A program made the translations under genes and the position numbers. The notes under the pieces were generated by a model. It was given only the letters and a program-made list of their open reading frames with translations, had not been told where the DNA came from and did no database searches. A stretch of DNA of 64,000 bases. Origin: Ketobacter alkanivorans. Lineage in GTDB: Bacteria > Pseudomonadota > Gammaproteobacteria > Pseudomonadales > Ketobacteraceae. Location of the stretch: assembly GCF_002863865.1 (NCBI RefSeq), contig NZ_CP022684.1, positions 4,779,990 to 4,843,989 of the forward strand. The letters run 5' to 3'. Shown in pieces: positions 52,249-61,395 of the stretch; position 1 is the stretch's first letter, and each line of letters begins with the position of its first letter.

Positions 52249-52619
52249 CAAGTCAAAATTCAAAAAACCTAAATTCCGAAATACATATCATTAAATCGAA
52301 TGTTTCATGATATGTAACAATACAGCTATGTAAGCTTTCTTATGTGATTACTACTAGGCTATTTGTACCCATTTTAACTGTTGGTTTTCCTGGTTATTGA
52401 TATATATCCATATCAAAGTATGTAAGTATTCCTGACAGTGTTCTTGTGTGTTTTCTGATAGAATGTGCGGCTAAATTAAATACGTATGTTGCATATGCTC
52501 GGTAAATTGGTGGGTAGGGCGGTAGCGTATCTACGCTTATGCTTTTTACTACCGCTATAGGTCAAAAAGCTAGAATCAAAACATTATTTTATGGGCAGTT
52601 AGTGCTATCCGTTGGGCAG
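52243..52619 (+). other. Cassette 26 (NC-3): gene-less cassette with a leader-like element
   Basis: 377 bp, AT-rich, no credible reading frame. At 52512-52532 it carries a 21-bp element matching 39160-39180 of the array leader at 19 positions. GCGGTAG (52519-52525) is mirrored by CTACCGC (52549-52555), giving a perfect 7-bp stem, with GCGTA/TACGC inside. It may be a structured RNA, a promoter cassette, or a captured piece of leader/attI. Confidence 0.65.
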
Positions 52620-52734
52620 TGCTAACAAGTCGTTCAACGGGACGGCGCTACGCTCCATTGGTTTGTGCATTCGCTGCGCTCATTGTTGCACAAACCAATT
52701 CCACTGCGCGCCGCCCGTTAACTTCGCGTTAGAG
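52620..52734 (+). repeat. attC26 (115 bp, class A)
   Basis: R'' TGCTAAC, R' GTTAGAG 52728-52734. Confidence 0.92.
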
Positions 52735-53073
52735 CACATACTCGTCAGTTTGATTTTTGGCAGGTTGGTGGTTGGTTTTGGATGCGTGGCTAATAAACAC
52801 AGCCAAAACAAAAAACCTCAAAAAACACATTGGCAGCAAACCATTGGTCCTCACTGAGTCGGTGCTTAAATTAGTCACTTGTTCCAGGTTCTTTTCAAAG
52901 CCAAGTCAGGTTGGGTGGTCCGCGTTCGCATGTGATGGCATCGTGCCATACGAGTGGTTTTGGTTTTCTTTTGTACACCACCGAGCGTAATGGGCGTTTA
53001 AAGGTCACGCTTTTGTTTTTTAAAACCAATTATAGTGGTCGTTAAAGGGTAGGGTGGTTGTTGCAGGTTCTTG
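52729..53073 (+). repeat. NC-1 copy 13
   Basis: 345 bp; TCG at the stop site, triloop TCG. An extra C in the A-rich tract joins the two half-frames in a different phase from copies 6 and 10. Confidence 0.85.
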
Positions 53074-53188
53074 CTCTAACAAGTCGTTCAACGGGAACCA
53101 GCTACGCTCCAGCAGTTTGTGCATTGGCTTCGCCAATTGTTGCACAAACCGCTTCCGCTCCACCGTTCCCGTTAACTTCGCGTTATAC
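53074..53188 (+). repeat. attC27 (115 bp, class A3)
   Basis: R'' CTCTAAC, R' GTTATAC 53182-53188. Confidence 0.92.
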
Positions 53189-53216
53189 AAAACCAGGTAT
53201 ACAACTCTAAAGATAA

Positions 53217-53591
53217 ATGGCGGGATCGAAATATTTGAATCAATACGAATTTGTTCAGGAAGCGATACTATGTATTCCGTTAGCTGTTCTAGCGGTTGTC
53301 TTTGTAAAGACATTACATATATCTTGGTATTTCCGCGCTATCATTATGATCATGGTCGGATGGGGCATGATAGCAGGAGCTGTTAATCTCTATTGGGAAT
53401 ATTCTATTAATTTTGCGCCCACTGATGAAATGGCAATGGAGCATGCTTTGAAAGATGGCGCACCAAGAGTGTTCGGAACTTTCTTTGGTTGGATGTACGG
53501 TATCGTCTTATATTGCGTGTTTGAACTAATTAGATTGATATGGGTTTTAACTAAGGTGATTGTCAATAAGGTTGGGGCTTGTCATGTATAA
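53217..53591 (+). CDS. Cassette 28: membrane protein
   Basis: 124 aa with hydrophobic segments AILCIPLAVLAVVFVKTL, FRAIIMIMVGWGMIAGAVNL and FFGWMYGIVLYCVFELIRLI, and a soluble loop (YSINFAPTDEMAMEHALKDG). Unrecognised. The stop codon lies in R''. Confidence 0.7.
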   Translation: MAGSKYLNQYEFVQEAILCIPLAVLAVVFVKTLHISWYFRAIIMIMVGWGMIAGAVNLYWEYSINFAPTDEMAMEHALKDGAPRVFGTFFGWMYGIVLYCVFELIRLIWVLTKVIVNKVGACHV

Positions 53592-53699
53592 CAAGTTGGT
53601 CAACGGGAACCACCTACGCGCCGCAAGCATGTGGTTCGCTACGCTCACTTTACCACATGCTTGCTCTGCTCCGGCGGTCCCGTTACCAAAGCGTTAGAG
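53586..53699 (+). repeat. attC28 (114 bp, class B)
   Basis: R'' GTATAAC, R' GTTAGAG 53693-53699. Confidence 0.9.
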
Positions 53700-54037
53700 C
53701 ACATATTCGTCAGGCTGAATTTTAGCAGGTTGGTAGTTCGCTTTTGATGTGTGATTATTAAACACGGTCAAAGCAAAAGCCTTAAAAGCCCAATAGGCAG
53801 CAAACCATTGGTCCTCAACGAGTCGGTGCATAAATTAGTCACTTGCTCCAGGCTCTTGTCAAAGCCAAGTCAGGTTGGGTGGTTCGCTTTCACATGTGAT
53901 GGCATAGTGCCATACGAGTGGTTTTGGTTTTCTTTTGTACACCATCAAGCGTAATGGGTGTTTAAAGTTCACGCATTTGTTTTTTTAAAGCAATTTCGGT
54001 GGTGGTTAAAGGGTAGGGCAGGTGTTGCAGGCTCTTG
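53694..54037 (+). repeat. NC-1 copy 14
   Basis: 344 bp; the first stem is TTTGA/TCAAA where copy 7 has TTTGG/CCAAA, a paired change. TCG at the stop site. Confidence 0.85.
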
Positions 54038-54152
54038 CTCTAACAAGTCGTTCAACGGGACGGCGCTACGCTCCATTGGTTTGTGCACTCGCTGCGCTCA
54101 TTATTGCACAAACCAATTCCACTGCGCACCGCCCGTTAACTTCGCGTTACAT
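54038..54152 (+). repeat. attC29 (115 bp, class A)
   Basis: R'' CTCTAAC, R' GTTACAT 54146-54152. Confidence 0.92.
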
Positions 54153-54169
54153 GAGTCGAGTTTAGTTCT

Positions 54170-54754
54170 ATGAAATACCTAAAGAGAATATTCGGAAGAT
54201 CAAAATTTTATAGGAAGGCTCATCCCTTGGTTGTTTTGGCAGACAAGATATCTAATAAAAATGAAAAGGCTGTTGAATCGGTTGGTCTTTACTGTGAGTC
54301 ACCAAAGGAATATTTTGATAGCATAGATGAGTTTGAAAAAGAAAACTGCTTTATTGAGTCTCCCAGTGATATTAATCCAGCTCAAGCATTATCAAGATCA
54401 TTATATGAGGTGAATTCCGTAGTTTGCGCAGATAACAGGTCTGAACCTGCATTCATATTGAGTTCGCTAAATGAACTTAGCCCCGCTGGATTAGACGAAT
54501 CAGATGTATATAGAAAGCTTGAGAAATTCTATAGTGAAACTAAGTACGGGTTTGGTTCGTTGGTTGGTGGTGTTGGCAGCGTTGATCATGATCCAACAAT
54601 ATTTGATTGTGTGCGTTCTGTGGGATTAAGAATGCTTGCAATTAATGATGGTTCAGATGCTTTAATTCTATTCTTGTGTTCAGAAAATGATTTTGATGAA
54701 ATCGTTGATCTGGCAAAAAAAGCTAGTGTCAAGTTGTACTTTGAGAGCATGTAA
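54170..54754 (+). CDS. Cassette 30: soluble protein, unknown
   Basis: 194 aa. Basic N-terminus (MKYLKRIFGRSKFYRKAH) and an acidic remainder with NENDFDEIVDLAKKASVKLYF-like helices at the end. The stretch YGFGSLVGGVGSVDHDPTIF is Gly-rich. No family recognised. The stop codon lies in R''. Confidence 0.65.
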   Translation: MKYLKRIFGRSKFYRKAHPLVVLADKISNKNEKAVESVGLYCESPKEYFDSIDEFEKENCFIESPSDINPAQALSRSLYEVNSVVCADNRSEPAFILSSLNELSPAGLDESDVYRKLEKFYSETKYGFGSLVGGVGSVDHDPTIFDCVRSVGLRMLAINDGSDALILFLCSENDFDEIVDLAKKASVKLYFESM

Positions 54755-54862
54755 CAAGTTGGTGAACGGGAGCCAACTACGCTCCACAAATATGTGGTTC
54801 GCTGCGCTCACTTTACCACATATTTGTTCCACTACGTCGGCCCCGTTACCAAGGCGTTAGAG
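54749..54862 (+). repeat. attC30 (114 bp, class B)
   Basis: R'' ATGTAAC, R' GTTAGAG 54856-54862; centre CAAATATGTGGTTCGC. Confidence 0.9.
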
Positions 54863-55199
54863 CACATATTCGTCAGGCTGGTTTTTAGCAGTTTGGTGGT
54901 TGGCTTTGGATGTGTGATTGATAAACACGGTCAAAACAAAAAGCTAAAAAACCGATAGGCAGCAATCCATTGGTCCTCACCGAGTGGGTGCTTAAATTAG
55001 TCACTTGCTCCAGGTTCTTGTCAAAGCCAAGTCAGGTTGGGTGGTCCGCTTTCGCATGTGATGGCATAGTGCCATACGAGTGGTTTTGGTTTTCTTTTGT
55101 ACACCACCGAGCGTAATGGGTATTTAAAGTTCCCGCGTTTGTTTTTTAAAACCAATTTTGGTGGTGTTTTAAGGGTAGGGCAGGTGTTGCAGGCTCTTG
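54857..55199 (+). repeat. NC-1 copy 15
   Basis: 343 bp; first of three copies in tandem. TGG at the stop site, triloop TAG. Confidence 0.85.
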
Positions 55200-55314
55200 C
55201 TCTAACAAGTCGTTCAACGGGACGGCGCTACGCTCCATTGGTTTGTGCACTCGCTTCGCTCATTGTTGCACAAACCAACTCCACTGCGCGCCGCCCGTTA
55301 ACTTCGCGTTAGAG
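55200..55314 (+). repeat. attC31 (115 bp, class A)
   Basis: R'' CTCTAAC, R' GTTAGAG 55308-55314. Confidence 0.92.
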
Positions 55315-55652
55315 CACATACTCGTCAGGTTTTTTTTAAGCAAGTTGGTGGTTGGTTTTGGGTGTGTGGCCAATAATCACGGTCAAAACAAAAACCTTGA
55401 AAACCCAATGGGCAGCAATCCATTGGTCTTCACCGAGTAGGTGCTTTAATTAGTCACTTGCTCCAATTGCTTTTCAAAGCCAAGTCAGGTTGGGTGGTCC
55501 GCGTTCGCATGTGATGGCATAGTGCCATACGAGTGGCTTTGGTTTTCTCTCGTACACCACCGAGCGTAATGAGTGTTTAAAGTTCACGCTCTTATTTTTT
55601 AAACCCGGTTTTGGTGGTCGTTAAAGGGTAGGGCAGTTGTTGCAGGTTATTG
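55309..55652 (+). repeat. NC-1 copy 16
   Basis: 344 bp; TAG at the stop site and a second stop (TAA) three codons later. Confidence 0.85.
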
Positions 55653-55767
55653 CTCTAACAAGTCGTTCAACGGGACGGCGCTACGCTCCATTGGTTTGTG
55701 CATTCGCTACGCTCATTGTTGCACAAACCAATTCCACTGCGCGCCGCCCGTTAACTTCGCGTTAGAG
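55653..55767 (+). repeat. attC32 (115 bp, class A)
   Basis: R'' CTCTAAC, R' GTTAGAG 55761-55767. Confidence 0.92.
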
Positions 55768-56105
55768 CACATACTCGTCAGGCTGATTTTTAGCAAGTTG
55801 GTGGTTGGCTTTGGGTGTGTGGTTAATAAACAAGGTCAAAACAAATACCGAAAAGAATATATGGGCTGCAACACGCTGGTCCTCACCGAGTAGGTGCTTA
55901 GATTAGTCACTTGCTCCAGGTTCTTGTCAAAGCCAAGTCAGGTTGGGTGGTCCGCTTTCGCATGTGATGGCATTGTGCCATACGACTGGTTTGGGTGTTC
56001 TTTTGTACACCATCGAGCGTAATGAGTGTTTAAAGTTCACGCTTTTGTTTTTTAAAACCAATTTTGGCGGTGCTTAAAGGGTAGGGCAGGTGTTGCAGGC
56101 TCTTG
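55762..56105 (+). repeat. NC-1 copy 17
   Basis: 344 bp, last of the three-copy run; TAG at the stop site, triloop TTG. Confidence 0.85.
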
Positions 56106-56220
56106 CTCTAACAAGTCGTTCAAGTGGACATCGCTACGTTGCGCTAACTTGTGCATTTGCTGCGCAAATTATGGCACAAGTAAGCTCCACTGCGCGCTGC
56201 CACTTAACTTCGCGTTAGCG
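56106..56220 (+). repeat. attC33 (115 bp, class A2)
   Basis: R'' CTCTAAC, R' GTTAGCG 56214-56220. Confidence 0.92.
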
Positions 56221-56581
56221 CTGCGAAGGTCAAAATCAAAAGCCTAGAACCCAAATTCAGCGCATCATAACAAACCATTGCATGGATTGTTTTGTAATCT
56301 AAAGGCAAAGCCATCTGAAGATCGCTTTGCTGGGTGGTAAACCCTTTAAAGGCAAAGAATGGATGTGTGGTTGTTATCTGTAGTCGCTGAACCACACGTG
56401 TCTAAAGCCGTTGAGACGGATTAAAGTGCCATTAGTGGTGATCGAGTTAAACGGTTTGGAGGTTATCGCCACTTCATAGTGTTTTTCTGCTGGTTTCTAT
56501 TGTTTTTCCTGCTTTCTTTTAAAACACTGAAAACATAAAACCAGTTTATTAATTAACTAACTGCATAAAGTCAGGTTTTTT
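56215..56581 (+). repeat. NC-2 gene-less cassette, copy 2
   Basis: 367 bp, closely similar to copy 1 with scattered substitutions. Its stem is GTGTGGTT (56365-56372) / AACCACAC (56390-56397), one pair longer than in copy 1 although the loop differs. Confidence 0.8.
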
Positions 56582-56696
56582 CGCTAACAAGTCGTTCAAC
56601 GGGACGGCGCTACGCTCCATTGGTTTGTGCACTCGCTGCGCTCATTGTTGCACAAACCAATTCCGCTACGCACCGCCCGTTAACTTCGCGTTAGAG
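56582..56696 (+). repeat. attC34 (115 bp, class A)
   Basis: R'' CGCTAAC, R' GTTAGAG 56690-56696. Confidence 0.92.
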
Positions 56697-57034
56697 CACA
56701 TATTCGTCAGGTTGAATTTTAGCAGGTTGGTGGTTGGTTTCGGGTGTGTGGCCAGTAAACACGGTCAAAACAAAAAACCTCAAAAAACACAATGGCTGCA
56801 AACCATTGGTCTTCACTGAGTGGGTGCTTAGATTAGTCACTCGCTCCAGGTGCTTGTCAAAGCCAAGTCAGGTTGGGTGGTCCGCTTTCGCATGTGATGG
56901 CATAGTGCCATACGAGTGGTTTTGGTTTTCTTTTGTACACCACCGAGCGTAATGGGTGTTTAAAGTTCCCGCGTTGTTTTTTAAAACCAATTTTGGTGGT
57001 GTTTTAAGGGTAGGGCAGGTGTTGCAAGCCCTTG
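56691..57034 (+). repeat. NC-1 copy 18
   Basis: 344 bp; TGG at the stop site, triloop TAG; a one-base loss shortens the end stem (CCCGCG for CACGCT). Confidence 0.85.
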
Positions 57035-57149
57035 CTCTAACAAGTCGTTCAACGGGACGGCGCTACGCTCCATTGGTTTGTGCATTCGCTGCGCTCATTG
57101 TTGCACAAACCAATTCCGCTGCGCACCGCCCGTTAACTTCGCGTTAAAA
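57035..57149 (+). repeat. attC35 (115 bp, class A)
   Basis: R'' CTCTAAC, R' GTTAAAA 57143-57149. Confidence 0.92.
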
Positions 57150-57184
57150 CTCAAGTAGCGTGCAGCCATATAAGGACGTAAAGA

Positions 57185-57817
57185 TTGGATAAGTTTGAAG
57201 AAACACCATTATCTGAAAGTGGCTCTGCATTCGAGCTGCCCTCTTTATACAAGTGGTTATTAGGGTTAGTATTTGGCGCGATATCTGTGGCTTGTGTCGT
57301 GCTATATGTGAGCCACATTATTTGCCCACAAAAAACACCATCACCTAGTGATCTACAAATTGGCCCAATATTCATATTTTGTGCAACTGTGTTCTTATTT
57401 GCTGTCACTCCATGGTCTAAGTTAGGTATTAGAATTAATAAAATTGGGCCTGTTGAATTTGAGCGAGTACTTAACGAGCAATCCAAAGAGCATATCGAGG
57501 AGTTGTCAGAATTAAGGCAGTTAGTTTCTGAGTTGGATATAAAAGTTAGAGGTATGGATGAAATATCAGGTATTTCTTTAGATGTGGCCTCTGCTGAGTT
57601 GCGACCTTTAATTAAAGATTTCTTAGGTCAATACTATCCTGTTCCGTATTCCCCGCTAAGAATGCAAAAGTGGGGATCAAAGCAAGCAGGATTTGAAAAA
57701 TTTGGTAACTGCAATTTGTCCGATTTGAGAAAGATTCTTCAAGATATGGTGGCTGAGGGCATACTTGCCACAAGAGTTAGCAAAATGGGTAATACCCTCT
57801 ATACCTTGGCGAGGTAG
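57185..57817 (+). CDS. Cassette 36: two-helix membrane protein with soluble C-terminal domain
   Basis: 210 aa with TTG start (AAGGA about 9 bp upstream). Hydrophobic segments WLLGLVFGAISVACVVLYVS and IGPIFIFCATVFLFAV, then a coiled coil (NEQSKEHIEELSELRQLVSELDI) and a C-terminal region that looks like a winged helix (LSDLRKILQDMVAEGILATRVSKMGNTLYTL). It may be a membrane-tethered sensor; function unknown. Confidence 0.7.
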   Translation: MDKFEETPLSESGSAFELPSLYKWLLGLVFGAISVACVVLYVSHIICPQKTPSPSDLQIGPIFIFCATVFLFAVTPWSKLGIRINKIGPVEFERVLNEQSKEHIEELSELRQLVSELDIKVRGMDEISGISLDVASAELRPLIKDFLGQYYPVPYSPLRMQKWGSKQAGFEKFGNCNLSDLRKILQDMVAEGILATRVSKMGNTLYTLAR

Positions 57818-57819
57818 GG

Positions 57820-57933
57820 TTTTAACAAGTTGGTGAACGGGAACCACCTACGCTCCGCAAGCATGTGGTTCGCTGCGCTCACTCTACCACATGCCTGCTC
57901 CACTACGGCGGTCCCGTTACCAAAGCGTTAGAG
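57820..57933 (+). repeat. attC36 (114 bp, class B)
   Basis: R'' TTTTAAC, R' GTTAGAG 57927-57933. Confidence 0.9.
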
Positions 57934-58270
57934 CACATATTCGTCAGGCTGAATTTTAGCAGGTTGGTAGTTGGCTTTGGATGTGTGATTATTCAACACG
58001 GTCAAAACAAAAGCCTTGAAAACCCAATGGGAAGCAATCCATTGGTCTTCACCGAGTAGTTGCTTTACTTAGTCACTTGCTCCAGGTGTTTTTCAAAGCC
58101 AAGTCAGGTTGGGTAGTCCGCTTTCGCATGTGATGGCATTGTGCCATACGAGTGATTGGGTTTTCTTTTGTACACCATCGAGCGTAATGGGTGTTTAAAG
58201 TTCACGCTCTTATTTTTTAAACCCGGTTGTGGTGGTCGTTAAAGGGTAGGGCAGTTGTTGCAGGCTCTTG
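57928..58270 (+). repeat. NC-1 copy 19
   Basis: 343 bp; TAG at the stop site, triloop TTG. Confidence 0.85.
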
Positions 58271-58385
58271 CTCTAACAAGTCGTTCAACGGGACGGCGCT
58301 ACGCTTCATTGGTTTGTGCATTCGCTGCGCTCATTATTGCACAAACCTATTCCACTGCGCACCGCCCGTTAACTTCGCGTTATAT
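58271..58385 (+). repeat. attC37 (115 bp, class A)
   Basis: R'' CTCTAAC, R' GTTATAT 58379-58385. Confidence 0.92.
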
Positions 58386-58397
58386 CAAAGGATGATT

Positions 58398-59054
58398 ATG
58401 AGTACTAATCTTTCAAAGGAACTTGAATTGTATTTTCTTGGGAAAGCTCTAAAAGAGTATCCTGAAAGCCGAATATGCCCGCTTTCCATGGATGAAAGTA
58501 TACGGCGGCATAAAGAGTTCATTGAGTTTGACCCTATATATGAAGAGTTGGGATTAGTGCCATTGGATGATGCTAATGATAGTAATTCATACTGTTATGT
58601 TTTAAAAACGCCGATGAAAGGCTGTATTTTTCACTACTCTCATGATGGTGATCGACTATTCAAGTTTTCAACCTTGGATAGCTGGGTGGAATCCCTTAAT
58701 AAAGCAGGAAAAGAATCTAAAGATATCGATGACGTCGACTATGAGAAAAGGGTTGATTCTAAAGATGTGCCTGGGTTGTGTAACTATATTGAATCAACAT
58801 ATGACAAGGATAGTGATTACTATTCAGAGGGTACGGTTTATCTAATCCAGGGGCTCGATGAGCGGTGTATTGGACTCGTTGAGAAGCTCTCAACGAATGG
58901 TGATTTTTTTATTCGAGAGGCTGTAGCACAACTTATTAGTGATAAACCAAATAAGCTATATAGAGAGGTAGCTTTAAAGCTTTCTTCCGATGGCTACGAA
59001 CAAGTCTCAAGGCCCGCAAAGGATGCCTTGAAAAAAATCAATGCAATGATATAA
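58398..59054 (+). CDS. Cassette 38: SUKH (SMI1/KNR4)-like protein with helical C-terminus
   Basis: 218 aa. ATG 58398 with AAGGA 5 bp upstream is chosen; the frame continues upstream through attC37 without meaning. The region EELGLVPLDDANDSNSYCYVL followed by GCIFHYSHDGDRLFKF resembles SUKH immunity proteins. The C-terminal ~70 residues look HEAT-like (LVEKLSTNGDFFIREAVAQLI). Possible immunity function, low to moderate certainty. The stop codon lies in R''. Confidence 0.6.
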   Translation: MSTNLSKELELYFLGKALKEYPESRICPLSMDESIRRHKEFIEFDPIYEELGLVPLDDANDSNSYCYVLKTPMKGCIFHYSHDGDRLFKFSTLDSWVESLNKAGKESKDIDDVDYEKRVDSKDVPGLCNYIESTYDKDSDYYSEGTVYLIQGLDERCIGLVEKLSTNGDFFIREAVAQLISDKPNKLYREVALKLSSDGYEQVSRPAKDALKKINAMI

Positions 59055-59104
59055 CAAGCCAATCAATCCGACGCCTGGCGGCGCGGCTCATTGGGGCGTT
59101 ATAC
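59049..59104 (+). repeat. attC38 (56 bp, unique)
   Basis: R'' ATATAAC, R' GTTATAC 59098-59104; arms AAGCCAATCAATCC and GGCTCATTGGGGC are unlike all other attC sites in the window. Confidence 0.82.
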
Positions 59105-59115
59105 GAAGAGCTACT

Positions 59116-59592
59116 ATGAGCATTATCGATCTATTTAAAAAGATGATTGCGTCAAAACCACCTGAACCAGATATGGTTCATCCTGTTTTTGGTAATCTCA
59201 TTGCTGAAGTTTGTGGTGACGATGATGATTTTTGGCAGTCTGAACTGGTTTTTCCTCCCTTGGGCGTAGAGATATGTGTCAATGTCTATGCGGGTATGGA
59301 AGGCCCAAGCCAAGATCAAGTTAAGTTCTATAATGATTTTGTAGCTAACTATCAAAACGAATTCGAGATTGTGGCCCCTTCATTGATAAATGAGTATGAG
59401 AGCTGGTTTCAGAAATCACTTAATGGTGAATTCTCTGATAACTTCAAGTTCGTTGGGATTTTCATACCAAAAAATGGAGATCGAAAGGGTTATTGGGAAC
59501 TGTCATTCGATTGTTTGGCCGATAAAAATCGACACATGTTTACAGCTGAGTTACTAGACGGAACAGTCGGGGGGGTTAGAGCAGATGGGTGA
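59116..59592 (+). CDS. Cassette 39: DUF6985-like soluble protein, copy 2
   Basis: 158-aa product identical to the one at 48915; one silent base difference seen (GCG for GCT in an Ala codon near 59292). The whole cassette with its attC is duplicated, but the neighbours differ, so this is movement of a single cassette and not a block copy. Confidence 0.65.
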   Translation: MSIIDLFKKMIASKPPEPDMVHPVFGNLIAEVCGDDDDFWQSELVFPPLGVEICVNVYAGMEGPSQDQVKFYNDFVANYQNEFEIVAPSLINEYESWFQKSLNGEFSDNFKFVGIFIPKNGDRKGYWELSFDCLADKNRHMFTAELLDGTVGGVRADG

Positions 59593-59595
59593 CGC

Positions 59596-59709
59596 GTATA
59601 ACAAGGCAGTGCACAGGAACCAGCTACGCTCCACAAACATGTGCTTCGCTGCACTCAGTTTATCACATGTTTGTTCCACTGCGCTGGTCCCGTGACTGCG
59701 GCGTTATAC
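59596..59709 (+). repeat. attC39 (114 bp)
   Basis: R'' GTATAAC, R' GTTATAC 59703-59709; body as attC20. Confidence 0.9.
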
Positions 59710-59775
59710 AGCCGTGTTACCCACAATTAGTAGACATCCTTTATAGTTAGACTAACCACTATGGAGGTGTCCGAG

Positions 59776-60084
59776 ATGGCACGCAAGAAGACCCAAGCTT
59801 ATACCGAAGAATTCCGCCGAGAAGCGGTAAACAGAGCCTCGAAAGACGGCATTACTACTGCTCAGGTTGCAAAAGAGCTAGGAGTGAGTGCCCAGCAGAT
59901 CTATAACTGGCGTCGTCAGTTCACCCGTCTTTCTGATAAGCAGTTCAATACGGTAGATGGTGTTGATTATTCTAAGCAGGAGAGTGAAGAAACGCGTAGG
60001 CTACGTCGGGAAAACAAGAAGCTCAAAGAGGAGTTGGAATTCCTAAAAAAGGCAGCTGCGTACTTCGCGAACGACCAAAAGTGA
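59776..60084 (+). CDS. IS3-family OrfA
   Basis: 102-aa helix-turn-helix protein: YTEEFRREAVNRASKDG, QVAKELGVSAQQIYNWRRQF, then a leucine-zipper-like stretch (RRLRRENKKLKEELEFLKKA). It binds the IS ends. ATG 59776 has GGAGG 8 bp upstream; ATG 59761 is in frame but less likely. Confidence 0.93.
   Translation: MARKKTQAYTEEFRREAVNRASKDGITTAQVAKELGVSAQQIYNWRRQFTRLSDKQFNTVDGVDYSKQESEETRRLRRENKKLKEELEFLKKAAAYFANDQK
60045..60051 (+). other. Slippery heptamer for -1 frameshift
   Basis: A-AAA-AAG read in the OrfA frame. The -1 frame is open from here into OrfB, so an OrfAB fusion transposase can form. Confidence 0.75.
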
Positions 60085-60947
60085 AGTACGCCTTGATCAG
60101 TGAGTATACGGATCAGTATCCGGTCACTCTCATGTGCCGTGTTCTGAAGGTATCCAGATCCGGTTATTATCGGTGGCTGGAACGCCCTATTAGTGATCAA
60201 GCTCAGCGCCGGCTGGAGATGGAAGAGCTGATCAAAGACACCTACGAGGCTTTTGAGGCCATATACGGAGCGCCTAGATTGGCTAAAGAGCTGGCGGAGC
60301 TTGGTCATCCCTGTTCCGTCAATTATGTCGCTCAGATCATGTTTGAGCAGGGAATAAGGGCCTTGAATGGTAAAGGCTTCAAGTATCCCAGACATAGCCT
60401 GACGATGCATAATGTTTCGGACAACCTGCTGTGGCGTGACTTCTCTGCCTGCCAGCCAAACGAGAAATGGACGACCGATATCACCTATATCTGGGTCAAG
60501 GATCGTTGGTTGTACTTGGCGGTGGTGATGGATCTGTTCTCGCGCCGAATTGTGGGCTGGAGCCTGGATACCTCAATGACAGAGGCCCTGATATCCAAAG
60601 CCATGGATATGGCCCTGCGGCAAAGGGAGACCACACCAGGTCTGATCGTGCATTCCGATCGAGGCACCCAATACCGTTCGCAGGCGTACATTGATTATCT
60701 ACGCGCTAACGAAATTAGCATCAGCATGAGTCGAAAGGGAAACTGCTGGGACAATGCACCAATGGAGTCGTTCTTTAGTCGGCTCAAGGTTGAATTGATC
60801 TACCCGAAGAATTACCGGACGATAGATGAGGCTCGATCGGGTATATTTGCCTATATCGAGATATTCTATAACCGTAAGAGAAGGCACTCAGCAAACGATG
60901 GGGTAAGCCCCGTTGAATATGAGGAAGCAGCTGCTATGGCTGCATAG
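60081..60947 (+). CDS. IS3-family OrfB transposase (DDE)
   Basis: 288 aa with HTH_21 and rve integrase core: first Asp in WTTDITYIWV, second in IVHSDRGTQYRS, Glu in GNCWDNAPMESFFSRLK. It overlaps OrfA at GTGA. It is probably made mainly as the OrfAB fusion by the upstream frameshift. Confidence 0.95.
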   Translation: MKYALISEYTDQYPVTLMCRVLKVSRSGYYRWLERPISDQAQRRLEMEELIKDTYEAFEAIYGAPRLAKELAELGHPCSVNYVAQIMFEQGIRALNGKGFKYPRHSLTMHNVSDNLLWRDFSACQPNEKWTTDITYIWVKDRWLYLAVVMDLFSRRIVGWSLDTSMTEALISKAMDMALRQRETTPGLIVHSDRGTQYRSQAYIDYLRANEISISMSRKGNCWDNAPMESFFSRLKVELIYPKNYRTIDEARSGIFAYIEIFYNRKRRHSANDGVSPVEYEEAAAMAA

Positions 60948-60985
60948 TTAGAGTGTCTACTTTTTGTGGGGAACACCAACAGTGA

Positions 60986-61243
60986 ATGGCGAGTAACAGA
61001 AAATTGAAGATGTCAGATCGTATATCGACGGGCGTTCTTTCGGCCGTTATCGGGTATATCACCTTTTTGATGATTCAGTTCTTTGTTCTAATTAGAGTCT
61101 TTCCTAAGTACTCAAGTGACGAAGTATTTATTGACAATAACTATGCTTTTGTTTTCGCTATCTTTCTGTTTCTTGTAGGGTTTATGATCGGTTCCAAGAA
61201 GATGGCAAGAGTTCTCGGCTTCGTATTTCGAACAAATAGATAG
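60986..61243 (+). CDS. Cassette 40: two-helix membrane protein, copy 2
   Basis: 85 aa, near-identical to the protein at 42903 (VLIRVFPKYSSDE for VLVRVFPKYASDE, and few others). The IS lies 7 bp before the ATG, so any expression from upstream is now separated by the IS, or driven from it. Confidence 0.7.
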   Translation: MASNRKLKMSDRISTGVLSAVIGYITFLMIQFFVLIRVFPKYSSDEVFIDNNYAFVFAIFLFLVGFMIGSKKMARVLGFVFRTNR

Positions 61244-61395
61244 TTTATGGTCGAATTAATACTGTGATTTCGATTTTTAAATCACGGGGGAGAGCTTCCA
61301 TCTTAGGTTTTTACTCTGTTTTTAGTGGTTACTGCTGCTGTAAATTTTAAGCAAAAACTTTGGTTTACAATAAAACAAAGCGGGTCGGTGGGTTT

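Larger units (their letters stand above)
59712..60978 (+). mobile_element. IS3-family insertion sequence inside cassette 40
   Basis: 1267 bp. The ends are imperfect inverted repeats: left CCGTGTTACCCACAA..AGTAGACA, right (reversed) TGGTGTTCCCCACAA..AGTAGACA. It is flanked by a 4-bp duplication ACAG (59708-59711 and 60979-60982). The intact twin of this cassette at 42892 has a single ACAG at the same place, which fixes the boundaries. It has two overlapping frames in the usual IS3 arrangement and appears complete. Confidence 0.93.
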
